Source: Kitagawia praeruptora (lineage: Eukaryota; Streptophyta; Magnoliopsida; Apiales; Apiaceae). From it: DNA of 64,000 nt. This document shows, piece after piece, positions 43,076 through 55,626 of the stretch. The notes below the pieces were generated by a model. That model was not told the DNA's origin. It saw only the letters and a list, made by a program, of their open reading frames with translations, and ran no database searches. The stretch spans positions 81,350,001 to 81,414,000 of the forward strand of contig CM075345.1 of the NCBI GenBank assembly GCA_037693485.1, in the 5' to 3' direction. The position numbers and the translations under genes are program-made. How positions within the stretch are numbered: position 1 is the stretch's first letter; each line of letters opens with the position of its first letter.

Positions 43076-43842
43076 TTACCCTGCTTTCACTAATTTACCA
43101 TTTGTTTTGATATTTTTCCCTATTTATAACTAGTTTGTAAAATAAATTAAAAAATTAAATAAAAATAGGAAAATGCTAATTTTTAAAAATAAATTCATAC
43201 ACAACAAAGTAGTCATACTACGTGGGTGTGTATAAATTCTAAATAAAAATTTGAATTTTTTTCTAATTTATTTTTATTTTTAAGTATTTATTCCTATTTT
43301 AAGTTAATTTTATAAAATTGACGCCCACAATGAAACATTGCGGGTGTCAAGCCTGTAAAATAAATTAAAAAAGTAAATAAAAATAGGAAAATGCTAATTT
43401 TTAAACATAAATTCATACAAACCAAAGTAGTCTTACTCACTATTTGTGTGATACATGTTACCCTGCTTTCACTAATTTTCCATTTTTTTATTTTTTCCCC
43501 TATTTTTAACTAGTTTGTAAAATAAATAAAAAAATTAAATAAAAATAGGAAAATGCCAATTTTTTCACATAAATTCATACACACCAAATTAATCATACTA
43601 TGTGTGTGTGTATAAATTCGTAATGAAAATTTGGGTTTTTTTCTATTTTATATTTATTTTTAAGTATTTATTCCTATTTTTATTTAATTTTTTAAAGCTG
43701 ACGCCCACAATGAAACATTGTGGGTGTGACGCCCACAATGAAACATTGTGGGTGTCACGCCCACAATGAAACATTGTGGGTGTCACGCCCACAATGAAAC
43801 ATTGCGGGTGGGGGGATGTACGCAGGGGGCTGTGGATCAGGC

Positions 43843-43845
<3 letters not shown>
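43076..43845. repeat. MULE right-arm subterminal repeats, terminal copy, with four end hairpins
   Basis: Largely duplicates 41270-41965, including the single hairpin at 43320-43350 and the block before the end. It finishes with four tandem CGCCCACAATGAAACATTG hairpins (43701-43810) and the terminus GGATGTACGCAGGGGGCTGT...GGCCCC. Confidence 0.9.
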
Positions 43846-43914
<69 letters not shown>

Positions 43915-43930
43915 ATATGTATATATGCAT
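43846..43930. repeat. (TA)n tract at the right end of the MULE
   Basis: About 28 TA units, then TGTATATA variants, leading back into LARD2 LTR sequence. Confidence 0.93.
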
Positions 43931-46900
43931 GTATGTATTTTGAAAAAAGAGGGTTTGATTTTCTTGCCATAAACTTGGATGATTGTAGTAGATTATATCA
44001 CTTCTATGCTTGCTATTATGTTTTCTATAGAGTAGCTGAGTTTTGGGGTTGCATGTCATGTTGTTAAAAGTGGGTTTGGATTTCTTGTAAAAACAAGGTT
44101 GATCTTGGTGGATAATGTGATTTCTAGGCTTTCTTGTGTATTTTCTATGGTGATTGATGGATTTTTGGGGTTGCATGTTAAAATCAAAAGTGGGTTTTAA
44201 AAGTTCAAAAGTTTTTTTTTTATAGATTACAAAGTGGGTGTTAGTTAGTGGGTTATTGTGTGAGTTAAATGTGTAAGCTTAATATTATTGCTTGGATGAT
44301 CTTGTTTAAATGATTTTTGTTAAGATTTGTACTTGAATGTCAACTTTCAAAAAGAGGGTTTTGAAAAAAGTTTAGTTTTATTTCAAGTTTGGGTTGGGTT
44401 CTTTCTTGGCTTTAGTTGTTCTTGATTAGGCCCGAATCTGAGGGTAGTTTAGAGGGGCAACGACCAAGGGCTAAAACTTGAAAGATGGTCCATTTTTTTT
44501 AGGTTTCATAATATTAGTACTGAAAAGAATTGATACAATAAAAATGTAAAAACTAGAAGAAAATTTTTCACTCCAACAATGACACACTCTTTACCCCTGT
44601 ATCAAAATTAAATTCTTCATCTTCTCTGATTTCTCTCCCCAATATCCAAGCTATTTTTAATTCTCAAAATTTTCTCCACCAATCAATAAATTCGTTAATT
44701 TTTTTAATATTTCTCAAAAAAATATTTTTAGGCTCCAGCTTTTTAATTAGCCGAGTTCGAACACAAGTCCGGGCTCATTTAGCTAAACGAACCGGTTTGG
44801 CTCAGCAAATTAAATTTAATGAGCCGATTTTGGACACAAGATTAGGCTCGTTTAATTATAATTTTACACGAGTTAGCTCACCCCTACTGGTTTAAATAGG
44901 CTCGTTTAGCTAAACGAGCCGGCTCAGCTCATGAAATTAAACGAGTTGGGCTCGACTCGTGAAAAAATGTTTGGCTTGAATTACAACCATACTCTTAATT
45001 ACGGCAAGAGGAACCTTTTTTAAAGGGCCCCAAATTATTATTTTGCCTATGGCCTCGAAAAATTCCGGATCGGGCCTGTTCTTGTTATGTATGCCTGGAT
45101 ATGAGTTTGTATGACTTAATCTTGGCGGGTTTGTAAATTTTCAGATTTTGTTAAGTTGTTGTTTTGATTTAGATTAATTGAGTAAGAGTGGAATTGTCAT
45201 TTAGATGGGTTGGTAGAAGTATATAAGTGTATGTGTCCTTAGATTAATTTTTATATTTAAAGAAATGACTAGATTTTGAGATTCATGTTGATTTTACTAG
45301 TTGCATGTTAGTTTCTTTGGTTTTAAAATTTAGTTACATGAATATTGTTAATGAATAGAGTAATTAGTGATTACATTTTTTTAAAAAGAAAAATCTGCTA
45401 CTGTAAATCAATTCGTTCACTGCCTATTTCAAGTCGATTCTTAAAACTGATTACATATTTGGATTCCTTGTGAAAAAATAGATGGAATAGGCTCTTGAAT
45501 CACGTTAATCGGATTAAAAATGAGTGAGTTATGGATGGTCAAAGTTATGCCATTGGAGTTGACTTTGAAAATAGAAATTGCTGATTATTGTGTGAAGAAG
45601 ATGATTATGTGGCGATTCCTGATTGGCTAGAATATTCAGATTAGTTTTTAATTTATTTGAGGGGTTAAATGAAGGAATTAGAAAAAGTGTTTAATATGAA
45701 AGTTTAAGTAAATAAATTTTCTGATTTATTGGTGTAATTAAATTTTGAGTTTGATTTATAGAATAATTAATTTATATTTAATTGTAGTCGGTGACTTGGA
45801 TTATTGTAGAATTAGAACTTGCTTGTTGGATCGGTTAAATTCCAATTGGTAACGCGATAATACAAAAGAGGTGCTGTCGAAACTTTAAAAATGTAAATAA
45901 TTTCTCTGATGTTTAAACCGGCATATCTCTCGTATATAATCGTTATTATCAATCGGAATTTTTTAACTGAGTTATGTGCTATGTGATTAGAAGATCGTAT
46001 GCATGCTAGATATACGAATATATGAATATATGTTTACATAATTATGTGTTAACGACTATAAGGATAGTCGTTGTTGAGTTTGAGTTTGATTTAAGGATAG
46101 TCGTTGTTGAGTTTGAGTTTGATTAATGATTTAAGATTTGTCAGGCATAGATCCTAAATGTTATAAAGTTATTAAGTGTATATTGATTGGTTGATTTGGT
46201 GGTTGTTATGAGGTGCTGTATACACCGAGAAGTGTTTTGTAGAAATATTCGTGATTAAGATAAACGTGTTAGAGTGTGCGTACTAGCGTCGGTAGACCGT
46301 ATGTTTATCTCGAAGACTAAAGTACCGTATTGTATTAACTATAGAATCGACGTGCGGACTCGATCGCGGTGACTAAGACTAGTGGCAATCGTAAGAGGAT
46401 CAAATTAGAGGATTGGACATGCGGTAAAGACAAATGAATGTTCTCTCTAAATTGTCAAGCATGCTTATTAGCTAGGACCTAAGGCAAGTCTACTAACCAC
46501 ACTCCTTCGTTCAGAGTATGCTCTAATACCTTTGTTATCCCTTGAACCGAATTTCAATTAATATTCCGATTATACCTTTGATTGACCATATCAGTTTATA
46601 TAATACTTATGATCAGTTTCATGAATCCTTTTTTTGAATAGTTATCTAGATTTACATTCAGGTTGTTGAAAAGCGTAACCCCTGTTTTATTTGATATTTG
46701 AATCTCCTTATATTAGGTTAATCTTTTGTCAGTAAGTATTGGGAATAATTTATTGCTTGGTTATTGAAACAGTTGATAACTGTTGAACTTGATTTTAAAA
46801 CTTTGGATTAAAAATAAAAATGTTTTAGACCGAGATGCTGGTCTGTTATGTATTATGGCTTTATGCTTTGGCCAATGTCAATAAATCCCAAAGTATGGTT

Positions 46901-47902
46901 AATGATTGAAATTGTGTTTAAATTTTAAGCTCTGGTTTTTAGTATCTTGGAACCTTACTGTTGACCTTAATTCATCAAAGTTCTTTCATCGGATTATAAA
47001 CTTGATTTGGTTATTGATAACACATTAGAACCTTGCTTAATATTCATTCTACACTTGATAACCATTTCATTGTCAATTCATGAACTGATAAAGTTTATTA
47101 TTATTTTATTCACATTCGCTGAGCATTTGGCTCATTATCATGCTAATATAACTTTTTACAGCTAGACTAGAAGCATCTGTTTCTCATTTATTCAAAGTTT
47201 TTATCGGAAGTCGTTATATAAATTGTTGAGATAAATATTAAAATCGTTTTATAAAGCTGTCGAGGTGAATTCCTTATTGAATTCTGTAATCTCTTTTCTA
47301 TTGAAAAATCTTCGTTTTAAATATTTCGAAAATGGTATCATCCACAAGTTGGATTTTTAAAACCTTCAAAGTTTTTCTAAAAGTATCTTAGTATACTATA
47401 TTATATACTTGCTGAGCGCTTCTTTCGCTCATTCTTGCTTTTGTTTTAAATCTTATTTTACAGAGATAGATAGTTGTTGAGGTTGACTTAGTTTAGCTCG
47501 AAGCAGGGCAAGTCATGGAGCTAGTTGGTGTTGGGCTCAGAGCAATTCTTTCATTTGAGTTAGTCAACTAAATGTTTAGTTAGACTGGTATGGTATTTAT
47601 ACTCGTGTTAAATCTTTGTTGTATTAGAATATTGTGGTTGTTGTATACCTTATATCAAGGTGATACTAACAACATAAGATTGTATAAGAGATTGTTGGAC
47701 TAAGATTTGTGAGTTAATAAAAGAAGTTAATATTATAAATGTTTTTGGACTTCTTGTTTTCTAGTCTTTAACCTGAAAAGATCTTGTTAGGTTGGGGTCG
47801 GATGTCATGTTTTAGATTAAATATTGGCAGGTGATTGTTTGGTTATTAAGGTTTTCCGCAGTAGCGACCCATATCCCTGACCCCGGATTTGGGGGTATTA
47901 CA
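43931..47902 (+). mobile_element. LARD2 3' LTR, second part
   Basis: 43931-44301 matches the displaced piece at 3982-4339, and 44293-47902 matches the 5' LTR at 22613-26668. It ends GGGGGTATTACA at 47902. It holds a hAT element and lacks the Helitron seen in the 5' LTR. No genes. Confidence 0.88.
44427..45078. mobile_element. Non-autonomous hAT element
   Basis: Ends TAGGCCCGA and TCGGGCCTG (hAT-like), flanked by TTCTTGAT and TTCTTGTT, an 8-bp duplication with one mismatch. The 5' LTR at about 22738-22752 shows the empty site (GTTCTTGATATGTATG). Internal GCTCGTTTAGCTAAACGAGC palindrome. No transposase. Confidence 0.9.
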
Positions 47903-48121
47903 GTTCCCGTTTGGAAAATCTTATTTACCAGAAATAAGTTACTTATTCTAAAACAAATTATATAAATATGTATTTTTTTCTGAAATAAGTAACTTATTTT
48001 TGCAAGATAACGAATATTAAACTCCTCATACACATTTTTTTCTAAAAAAAAAATTGTAAATACAAATTTTTTCCGAAATAAGTAACTTATAAGTTCGAGT
48101 TAAGATTTGCCAAACGAGACC
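47903..48121. mobile_element. MITE of undetermined superfamily
   Basis: The ends CCCGTTTGGAAAATCTTA and TAAGATTTGCCAAACGAGA are inverted complements with few mismatches. AATAAGTTACTTATT and its complement form inner foldback arms. The target duplication is not clear, since its left edge coincides with the LARD2 LTR end. Confidence 0.7.
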
Positions 48122-48636
48122 TTATTTTCAAAAGAAAAGTATAGTTTTTTTTAAATGTATGAAAATATTATGTAACCCACCAAGATTCTCTTAGGTATTT
48201 TGTTAATTATTTTAAAATTATAGTATTATTTTATTAGATATTTATATTATTTTTTTTAAAACTTTTGAGATTCTTCAAAATATTATAATATTTTTATTTA
48301 AATGATATTTGTAATTTTGAGATTTTTCGAATTAGAATTTAATTTGTTTTTGAAACACGTAAGAGAATATTGGTGTGTCACATAATATTCCTAAATATAA
48401 CTTAATTTTAGAAGAAATGTATAATTTTTTATATATAAAAAAGAAATATATAGAAATACTATGTAATACACCAAGATTCTCTTAGGTGTTTTGTTAATTA
48501 CTTTGAAATCATAATATTTCTTTATTAGATATTTATATTAATATTCTACTAAATATTTTATTGATCTAAAATAAGTTTTGAATATAATTAGGCACAAGTA
48601 CAACACTATAAATGATTGAACGAAAATTTAAGAAAA
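48122..48636. repeat. AT-rich stretch with a 120-bp direct repeat
   Basis: ACACCAAGATTCTCTTAGGT with its surroundings occurs at about 48131-48250 and 48408-48540. No gene. Confidence 0.6.
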
Positions 48637-48923
48637 CTAGCTTATAGCCCGTGCAAAGCACGAGTTACTTTTAATGGAATTAATTTAACTTTTTAAAATT
48701 ATTTAATAAATCACATGTATTGTTTAAAACTAATAATATAAAATCTTAATGTAAATTTGTTGTTGACGAGATTCGAACCGGGATTTAAATATAGAATATT
48801 CCTTATTATTAGATCTAACAGTTATCATCTATCTACTAAATATATAACGATCATTATTGTTTTAAATGGTTGAACCAAACAACCAAATTACATCCCTGTT
48901 CGCTTATTATATATTAGTATAGA
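48637..48923 (-). mobile_element. Small non-autonomous Helitron, minus strand
   Basis: On the minus strand it starts TCTATACTAATATATAATAA and ends with the hairpin CGTGC-TTT-GCACG, then GGGCTATAAGCTAG, inserted between A and T. Both ends match the Helitron at 23003-24028, so the two are one family; this copy is 287 bp. It keeps the B-box-like GGTTCGAATCTC. Confidence 0.92.
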
Positions 48924-50648
48924 TGTATATAGATTTTTATTATATTTTATTAATGATTGTAAGATGCGGTGTGATATTTTTGGGTTTATATTAGTGACTG
49001 CAAGATTAATTTTAAATTTAAAGGTAACATGTTTTAGTTAGAAAATAAATATTAACGTTTTTAAGATATGGTACAATTTTAGGTGTTTATAAAAGGTAAT
49101 TTCTATTAAAAGTAAATGTTAAAAAGGCAATCGACTAATAACTATTTGTTATATTATTATAAATAATAATTAAATAAGGATAATTAAGTAAAATAACATG
49201 TTTTATTAGTTAAGGGTAAATAAGTAAAATCAAAATTAGCAAAAAAATAAGTAAAATCAACAGGTACCTTTCTTTTGATATGTTATAAATTTTATTTAAT
49301 AATATAATTAGGTTTTATATAATCATTATTTTCAATAATGTTTTTACTTTTAATATAATTTAATATACTCCTGTTCAAGGATTATCCTCATGTTTTCTTA
49401 TTATTAACAATGTATATAGATTTTTATTATATTTTATAAATGATTGTAAGATGTGGTGTGATATTTTTGGGTTTATATTAGTGATTGCAAGATTAGTTTT
49501 AAATTTAAAGGTAACATGTTTTAGTTAGAAAACAAATATTAACGTTTGTAAGATATGGTACAATTTTAGGTGTTGATAAAAGGTAATTTCTATTAAAAGT
49601 AAATGTTAAAAAGGCAATCGGCTAATAACTATTTATTATATTATTAAAAATAATAATTAAGTAAAATAACATGTTTTATTAGTTAAGGGTAAATAGGTAA
49701 TATCAACAGGTACCTTTCTTTTGATATGTTATAAATTTTATTTAATAATATAATTAGGTTTTATATAATCATTATTTTCAATAATTTTTTTACTTTTAAT
49801 ATAATTTAATATACTCATGTTCAAGTATTATCCTAATTTTTTCTTATTATTAGCAATGTATATTGATTTTTATTATATTTTATTAATGATTGTAAGATGC
49901 GGTGTGATATTTTTGAGTTTATATTAGTTATTGCAAGATTAATTTTAAATTTAAAGGTAACATGTTTTAGTTAGAAAACAAATATTAGCGTAACATATTA
50001 CCTTTTCTATTTTTCACTAACTAATTAATTTTTCTTTTTAGGTAAAACACAATATTTAATAATATAATTAGGTTTTATATAATCATTATTTTCAATAATT
50101 TTTTTACTTTTAATAAAATTTAATATACTCATGTTCAAGGATTATCCTCATGTTTTCTTATTATTAGCAATGTATATAGATTTTTATTATATTTTATTAT
50201 TGAGTGTAAGATGCGGTGTGATATTTTTGGGTTTATATTAGTTATTTCAAGATTAGTTTTAAATTTAAAGGTAACATGATTTAGTTAGAAAATAAGTAAT
50301 AGCGTTTGTAAGATATGGTACAATTTTAGGTATTTATAAAAGATAATTTCTTCAATTAAAATAAATGTTAAAAAAGCAATCGGCTAATAACTATTTATTA
50401 TATTATTATAAATAATAATTAAGTAAGGATAATTAAGTAAAATAACATGTTTTATTAGTTAAGGGTAAATAAGTAAAATCAACAGGTACCGACTAACCAA
50501 AGGTGACATGATTTAGTTAGAAAATAAGTATTAGCGTTTGTAAGATATGGTACAATTTTAGGTGTTTATAAAAGGTAATTTCTTCAATTAAAAGTAAATG
50601 TTAAAAAGGCAATCGGATAATGACTATTTATTATATTATTATAAATAA
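48924..50648. repeat. Degenerate tandem repeat, unit about 450-490 bp
   Basis: The anchor AAGATGCGGTGTGATATTTT falls at about 48961, 49448, 49894 and 50208, with a partial unit near 50500. Each full unit includes GGTAACATGTTTTAGTTAGA, AAAGGCAATCGGCTAATAAC and AATCAACAGGTACC. Later units carry deletions. No coding capacity. Confidence 0.88.
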
Positions 50649-51114
50649 CTAGCAATATTGCCCGTGCTTCGCACACGGAATGTTTTTTATTTTGTTGATT
50701 TTATAATTATTTTGTAATGTTTTAGTGTTGTACAATTTTTACATTATTCATCTCGGGAATTTTTTTTTTGTGTAAACCATATTACGACGATGTTATTGTT
50801 CTCTTCCATATTTGAACCAATAATATGTACGTGCGTAGTAATGTTGAGCTCTTACTTCCATCCGATCTAAAGTGACGTTGGGGGCGTTTTTTTTTTTTTA
50901 AAACCAAACTTAAGATTTGTAAAAAACCAAACATCCTTGATACTTGGAAAAAATATTGATATTATTGCAATAATAAAAGATTCATGATATAATGAAAACA
51001 TCACAATATCCCAAAATAGAAACAATGGAAAAAAACCAAATCCGAATAAGGTACTAATAAGCAATTCCAAATGATCAAAACATCAAAATATCCCAACATA
51101 AAAACAATGCAAAC
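50649..51114 (-). mobile_element. Helitron 3' end, other end not identified
   Basis: CTAG at 50649-50652 with AATATTGCCCGTGCTTCGCA next to it is, on the minus strand, a Helitron terminus with hairpin CGTGTGCGAAGCACG. No matching TC end is found before the LARD1 LTR at 51115, so it is probably truncated. Otherwise AT-rich and gene-free. Confidence 0.65.
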
Positions 51115-52147
51115 TGTAATAACCCGAATTTTTAGAAAATGATTTTAGTATTATTTTAAGAATATTAATGTTTTCTTAAAATGAGGAGGAAATTTTTTAT
51201 TTTATTTTATTGTTCATTATTCCAGTTCAAGGAATTTCAAAAGCGAATTATTTAATTATTGTCTGGTTCAGTGTAATTATGAACTATATTATGTGATTAT
51301 TGTTGGAAGGTGGAATATATGTGAAGTTGTGTTTATATGATGATTGTGTGAGTTGTGAAGGCTGATGTATTTTATTTATATTTTTGAGGATTTAAATATA
51401 TTTAAATCATGCATTTTGATCCTCTGTTAATTTTATAAAATTATCGGAGGAATTAAAAATCATGAAATCTTTTGTAATATTATCTTTATAATATTATTTA
51501 GTTTTTAAAATGGTTGGGTGAATTAATTTGGATGTTTCGGTATTTTAAAATGATTTTAAGAGTTTTATTGTATTTAAAGGATCAAAACTTTGAAAATTCA
51601 TATTTAATTCATTTTTTATCCGAAAAATATTTCGAAAATATGTACGTGCTTGTAATTTTATATTCTTGATTTTAAAAATGAAAAGTTTAATTTTCCGAAA
51701 TTTTTATTTAATTTCGATTTATAAAAGTGGTTTATTTGTTTTAAAATGAGTAAGAAGTGTTGTAATTGGGCCCGGAATGAATTATAGTAGTAATATTAGT
51801 ATTGGGCCAAGCCCATTTAAATGAAAGAAAAGAACGCAGTAGAAGAGTCGAGAAAACGGGAGAGAAAGAAAAAAAAGAGAAGAAGAAATTGAGAGAGAAA
51901 GAAATTGGGGGCTTCAATTACAAACCAATTGGGTTAATTTCTATGTATATATATGTGTGTATGTATGTACAGGTGTGTGTATATCTCTGTGCGAGTGGTG
52001 TGTGCTCGTGGGTGTGCAGCAAATGGGAGGAAGAAGGCACGCGGGGGAGAGGCAGCGGCGGCCGGAGTAGCAGCGGTGGTGGGGCTACGTAGAGGTGATG
52101 ACAGACGCGGCAACAGTGAAGGGAAAGGGAGAAACTAGCAGGGTTGA

Positions 52148-52149
<2 letters not shown>

Positions 52150-52186
<37 letters not shown>
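52150..52186. repeat. (GA)n microsatellite in LARD1 LTR a
   Basis: Uninterrupted GA units; shorter in copy b at 58161-58188. Confidence 0.95.
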
Positions 52187-52192
<6 letters not shown>

Positions 52193-53958
52193 GAAAGGGA
52201 GAGAGATGGGAGAGAGATGGTTTGGTGGAAGATTAATTTTGCGAGTCGAATCGGAACGAACCGAATGGTATAAATTTTTATATTTTTAAATTATGTATTT
52301 AATTATCGCATTTAGTTAGTTTATTGTTGAATTTAATTAGTTGTAAATTGTGGTAATTTAATTAGTTAAATGGTGAGATTATTGTGGTAATTAAGTTGGA
52401 TTTAAATTGTAAGTTAATATGCTAATTTTCGTAATTAGATTAATATGGTGGATTGTGAATATTATCGGGATTTCCGTATTTTATTCGGAGAGTATATATT
52501 TGTTAATTGCAATTAGTGGTATTGATTGCGAGTTTATGTGTTAATTGTTAATTGCTAAGTGTAATGGTTGGGATTAGTTGTGGTCGTTAGTGGGTAATTA
52601 TGAGTTGTCGGATAATATGTGAGTTGGCTAAACTGTAAATGCTATGTGCTAAATGGTATGAATTGAGTCATAGTAATTTAGAGTTTTATTAGCTATAAAT
52701 GGTTATATGCTAAATGTTATAAATCAAGTCTTAGTATTTGTTGAATGTATAATCGTCAATTACTTGGTGTTGGTAAGTATGGGAATACGTGATACATGTT
52801 AAATGTTAGAATTTTATAATAATTAGAATTGTGCTAGGGGTTATGAGAAGATCACAAGTTTTTAAATGTCAATATTTAAAGGACTTGTGTAATTCTTTTC
52901 GACTAATCCCTAGGGCTTACGAATATCCATGATTAGCTATCACGAGTATAATTAATGTACTTAAGTGATGTGATCATTGATATAGCGTAAGTAATAGTTA
53001 GTGCTAGGGGTTGTTCCCTAGGGCTTACGAACATCAATGATTGGTTGTCACGTGTATCAGTAAAATGCGTGAGAAATACGATCATTGGTGTAGCGTAAGT
53101 AGTAGTGTAAATCATTATGTGCTAGGTGCCGCATGTCTGGGCGGGTACTTTTCTTACTTGTTTATTTCTATGTTGCTGCAAGTTGAGGCAGCTTTATTTT
53201 TGTAAAAGCAGGGTTATAAATTGTTTTGTTTGGCATGGAGGGGCTGAGCCCATAGTCTGATAAACGAATACTACATGCCGAAATTTTCTGAAAATCCCTG
53301 GCATTTAAATTTATTTAACTTATTTGATTTCAATGGTTTAAAGGTATGATTTGGGTGTTAACTGTTTATGTGTATATGTGTTAAGTGAATTAATTCAAGT
53401 GTAATTGTTGTTTCATGGATTTATGTGTTTCGGGGATTAAATACGTTTTGAGGATTATTTATAAACTTAGTTTTGTCATAGAATGACACTAGTATTATAA
53501 TTGTATATGTTAAGTGAAGTTGACTAAATATGTTATGTGCATTAATTGGTATTTGAGTAGTCAGTTATAGGGATAACAACTATAGTACGACTTTAGGTGA
53601 CTCAGTGGTAATTCTGAGTTGGGTCTACTCGAGATACGAGGTTGGACTGACGCGTACTCGTAACAATTACAGTACCATTAGGGCGTGATCAAGTGGAGCA
53701 ACGTGTATCAAAAAGGAAGGATCGAGGCGTCGTGTAAAGTTCATGGAACTGCTTGGGCGAAACGTCAAGGATTTATTCGCGGTATTCCGTTTGGTGCTAA
53801 GGACCAGAGGCAAGTTTATTTATACATACTCTATCGTTCAGAGTATATTTATTTTAAAATATATGAAATGTGTAGAATAAGACCTCAGTCCATATTTGCA
53901 AGATCCTTCTATCCCTACTTTGAAAATTATTTATCTTCGGAATAATAATGATATTATG

Positions 53959-53959
<1 letters not shown>

Positions 53960-54001
<42 letters not shown>
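53960..54001. repeat. (TA)n tract in LARD1 LTR a, unoccupied
   Basis: Pure TA units with continuous LTR sequence on both sides; the tract is longer in copy b (59951-60010). Confidence 0.95.
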
Positions 54002-54005
<4 letters not shown>

Positions 54006-55626
54006 ATGCTTTTGTTGCTATATTGTAAGGAATATATTCCCTTGATTTTGGGAAATTAAAGAGAGATGGATATGAGTTATGGAATATGAATATAGAAATG
54101 ATTATGAATGGAGCGAATAAGCTCTATGGTAAAAGAAAATGGTATCAGTTGTTATCTAGGGTTATATGGTTTATAATGCTATATTAAAAGTGTTCTTTCT
54201 GAGTATTAAAGGTTTAATAAATAATATTTGGTTATTATTTACTACTCTTAAAATAGATAGAAGGTGTTATGAATGTAAAAGTATATGTGATTTCGTGAAT
54301 ATAAAAGAGATGTATGAATCATAATCAAAGTACTATGGTAAATATATAGATATATTTTATAGAAATAATGTGCGAGAATGAAAATGATAGGAGTGATTGA
54401 TAAATGGAAAGGTGAAATGATGTTTATGAATGGAAAAAAATGATTTGATAAAAAGGGGAATTTGCAACAGTAAGCGTAAGAGGCTGTGTGGAAGTTGCAC
54501 AGTCCAGCACTTAATATTTCATTTCGGCCCAAGAGTTGCCGAAGGAGGATGTAGTGGTAGACCTTCCTCCTGGGGATGGTGGCAGACCTACCTCCGTCTC
54601 CCGGTAGTAAAAAGGGACGGGTACGGAGGACGACTGATCATCGTGCCTCACGTATTCGGCAACAGTGAAAATCCCCAAAACTTAAAAGAAAGAATTGATA
54701 ATGGTTTCAGAGTTGTGTACTGAAAAAGGAAAATGGTATGAAATGATGGAATTGTTTTACAGTAAGAAGAGAAACTGATTTTATATTACTTTTACATACA
54801 GTTGTTGTATAAAAGGAAATGGAAAGATTATATTGAGAGCTTGATTTTAAATGTTATATTACCTTGAGATATTATACTAAGATGATGTATTGATTATTAT
54901 CTGGTTATAGAAGAGAACTGATATTATATTATCAATAAGTAAGTGATTTCATATTGAATAACCAGCAAGTTTATGTTGGTGTATTACTGCGCAAACAAGA
55001 TGTGGCTACTTAATTACCTTGTAACGACACCTTTTATATTATATTGGTACATTGTTCAGTTGATATTATTTTCAAACATTATACTTTCCCTATCGAATTT
55101 CGTGGTTATAAATGTTCAAGAATGATATTAAGTATCGGTTGAATGTTGGAAACCCATACACCTGATGGGATATTTTGTTAAACTCTAGTAATAACTTGCT
55201 GAGCAATTCTTTCGCTCATACTTGCTTGTTTTCAAATATTAACTTTTCAGTGGAAGGTAGCCGGACGAGGTTATCTGCATGGCTTAGATGAAGCGGGCAG
55301 CGTGCCCTTATGAAGACGATATGATCTAGAAAGTTTATATCTGGAGTAAGTTATATGTAAGTATATTGATGTGTAATATATATGTTACTTTGCGCAAAAT
55401 AGTATTAGTTACTGGTGTACTTCTCAACGAAGTTATACTAGTAGTAAGGAGTTGATTCTTGTTTCTAGCCCTATAACCTAAAAGATGCTTGGTGGTTGGG
55501 GTCTCATTGTTGTAACTTAATTTTATTAATGACTATAGATGGTTTAATGTGGTTAAACAGGTGATTTGTTATTAAGGTTTTCCGCGTGACGACCAAATCC
55601 CTGACCCCGGATTTGGGGGCGTTACA

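Larger units (their letters stand above)
29295..43845. mobile_element. Autonomous-type MULE carrying transposase, PMD and Ulp1 genes
   Basis: Terminal inverted repeats start just inside (TA)n on both sides and share TGATCC/AGATCC, then CCCCCT.CGTA.ATCCCCCC and ACCCGCAATG-TTT-CATTGTGGGCGTGAC hairpins (three at left, four at right). They stay alignable for about 300 bp through the GTGTATGAATTTATG block. Inside, left to right: 176-bp satellite, PMD gene and Ulp1 gene (plus), FAR1/MULE transposase (minus), duplicated right arm with a 1.1 kb spacer. ATG-TTT-CAT hairpin copies also occur internally (32290, 32448, 38090, 38110, 40976, 41515, 41905-41960, 43325). No 9-bp duplication can be read because both flanks are TA repeats. 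Confidence 0.9.
51115..55626 (+). mobile_element. LARD1 LTR, copy a
   Basis: Begins TGTAATAACCCGAATTTT and ends GGGGGCGTTACA directly before a primer-binding site; 4512 bp. It includes GGGCCCGGAATG / TGGGCCAAGCCCA near 51770-51815, a (GA)n tract (52150-52186) and a (TA)n tract (53960-54001). Small frames, such as one of 96 codons near 51802, are composition artefacts. Confidence 0.93.

Noticed and set aside
51802..52289. Overlapping small frames in the LARD1 LTR (also 57813-58150), e.g. 96 codons starting MGQAHLNERKERS
   Set aside because: Repeated with the LTR, low-complexity Lys/Glu/Arg from GA-rich DNA, and broken differently in copy b.
54430..54723. 97-codon frame in LARD1 LTR (copy at 60437)
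   Set aside because: A one-base indel between the two LTR copies splits it into different frames, so it is not under coding constraint.
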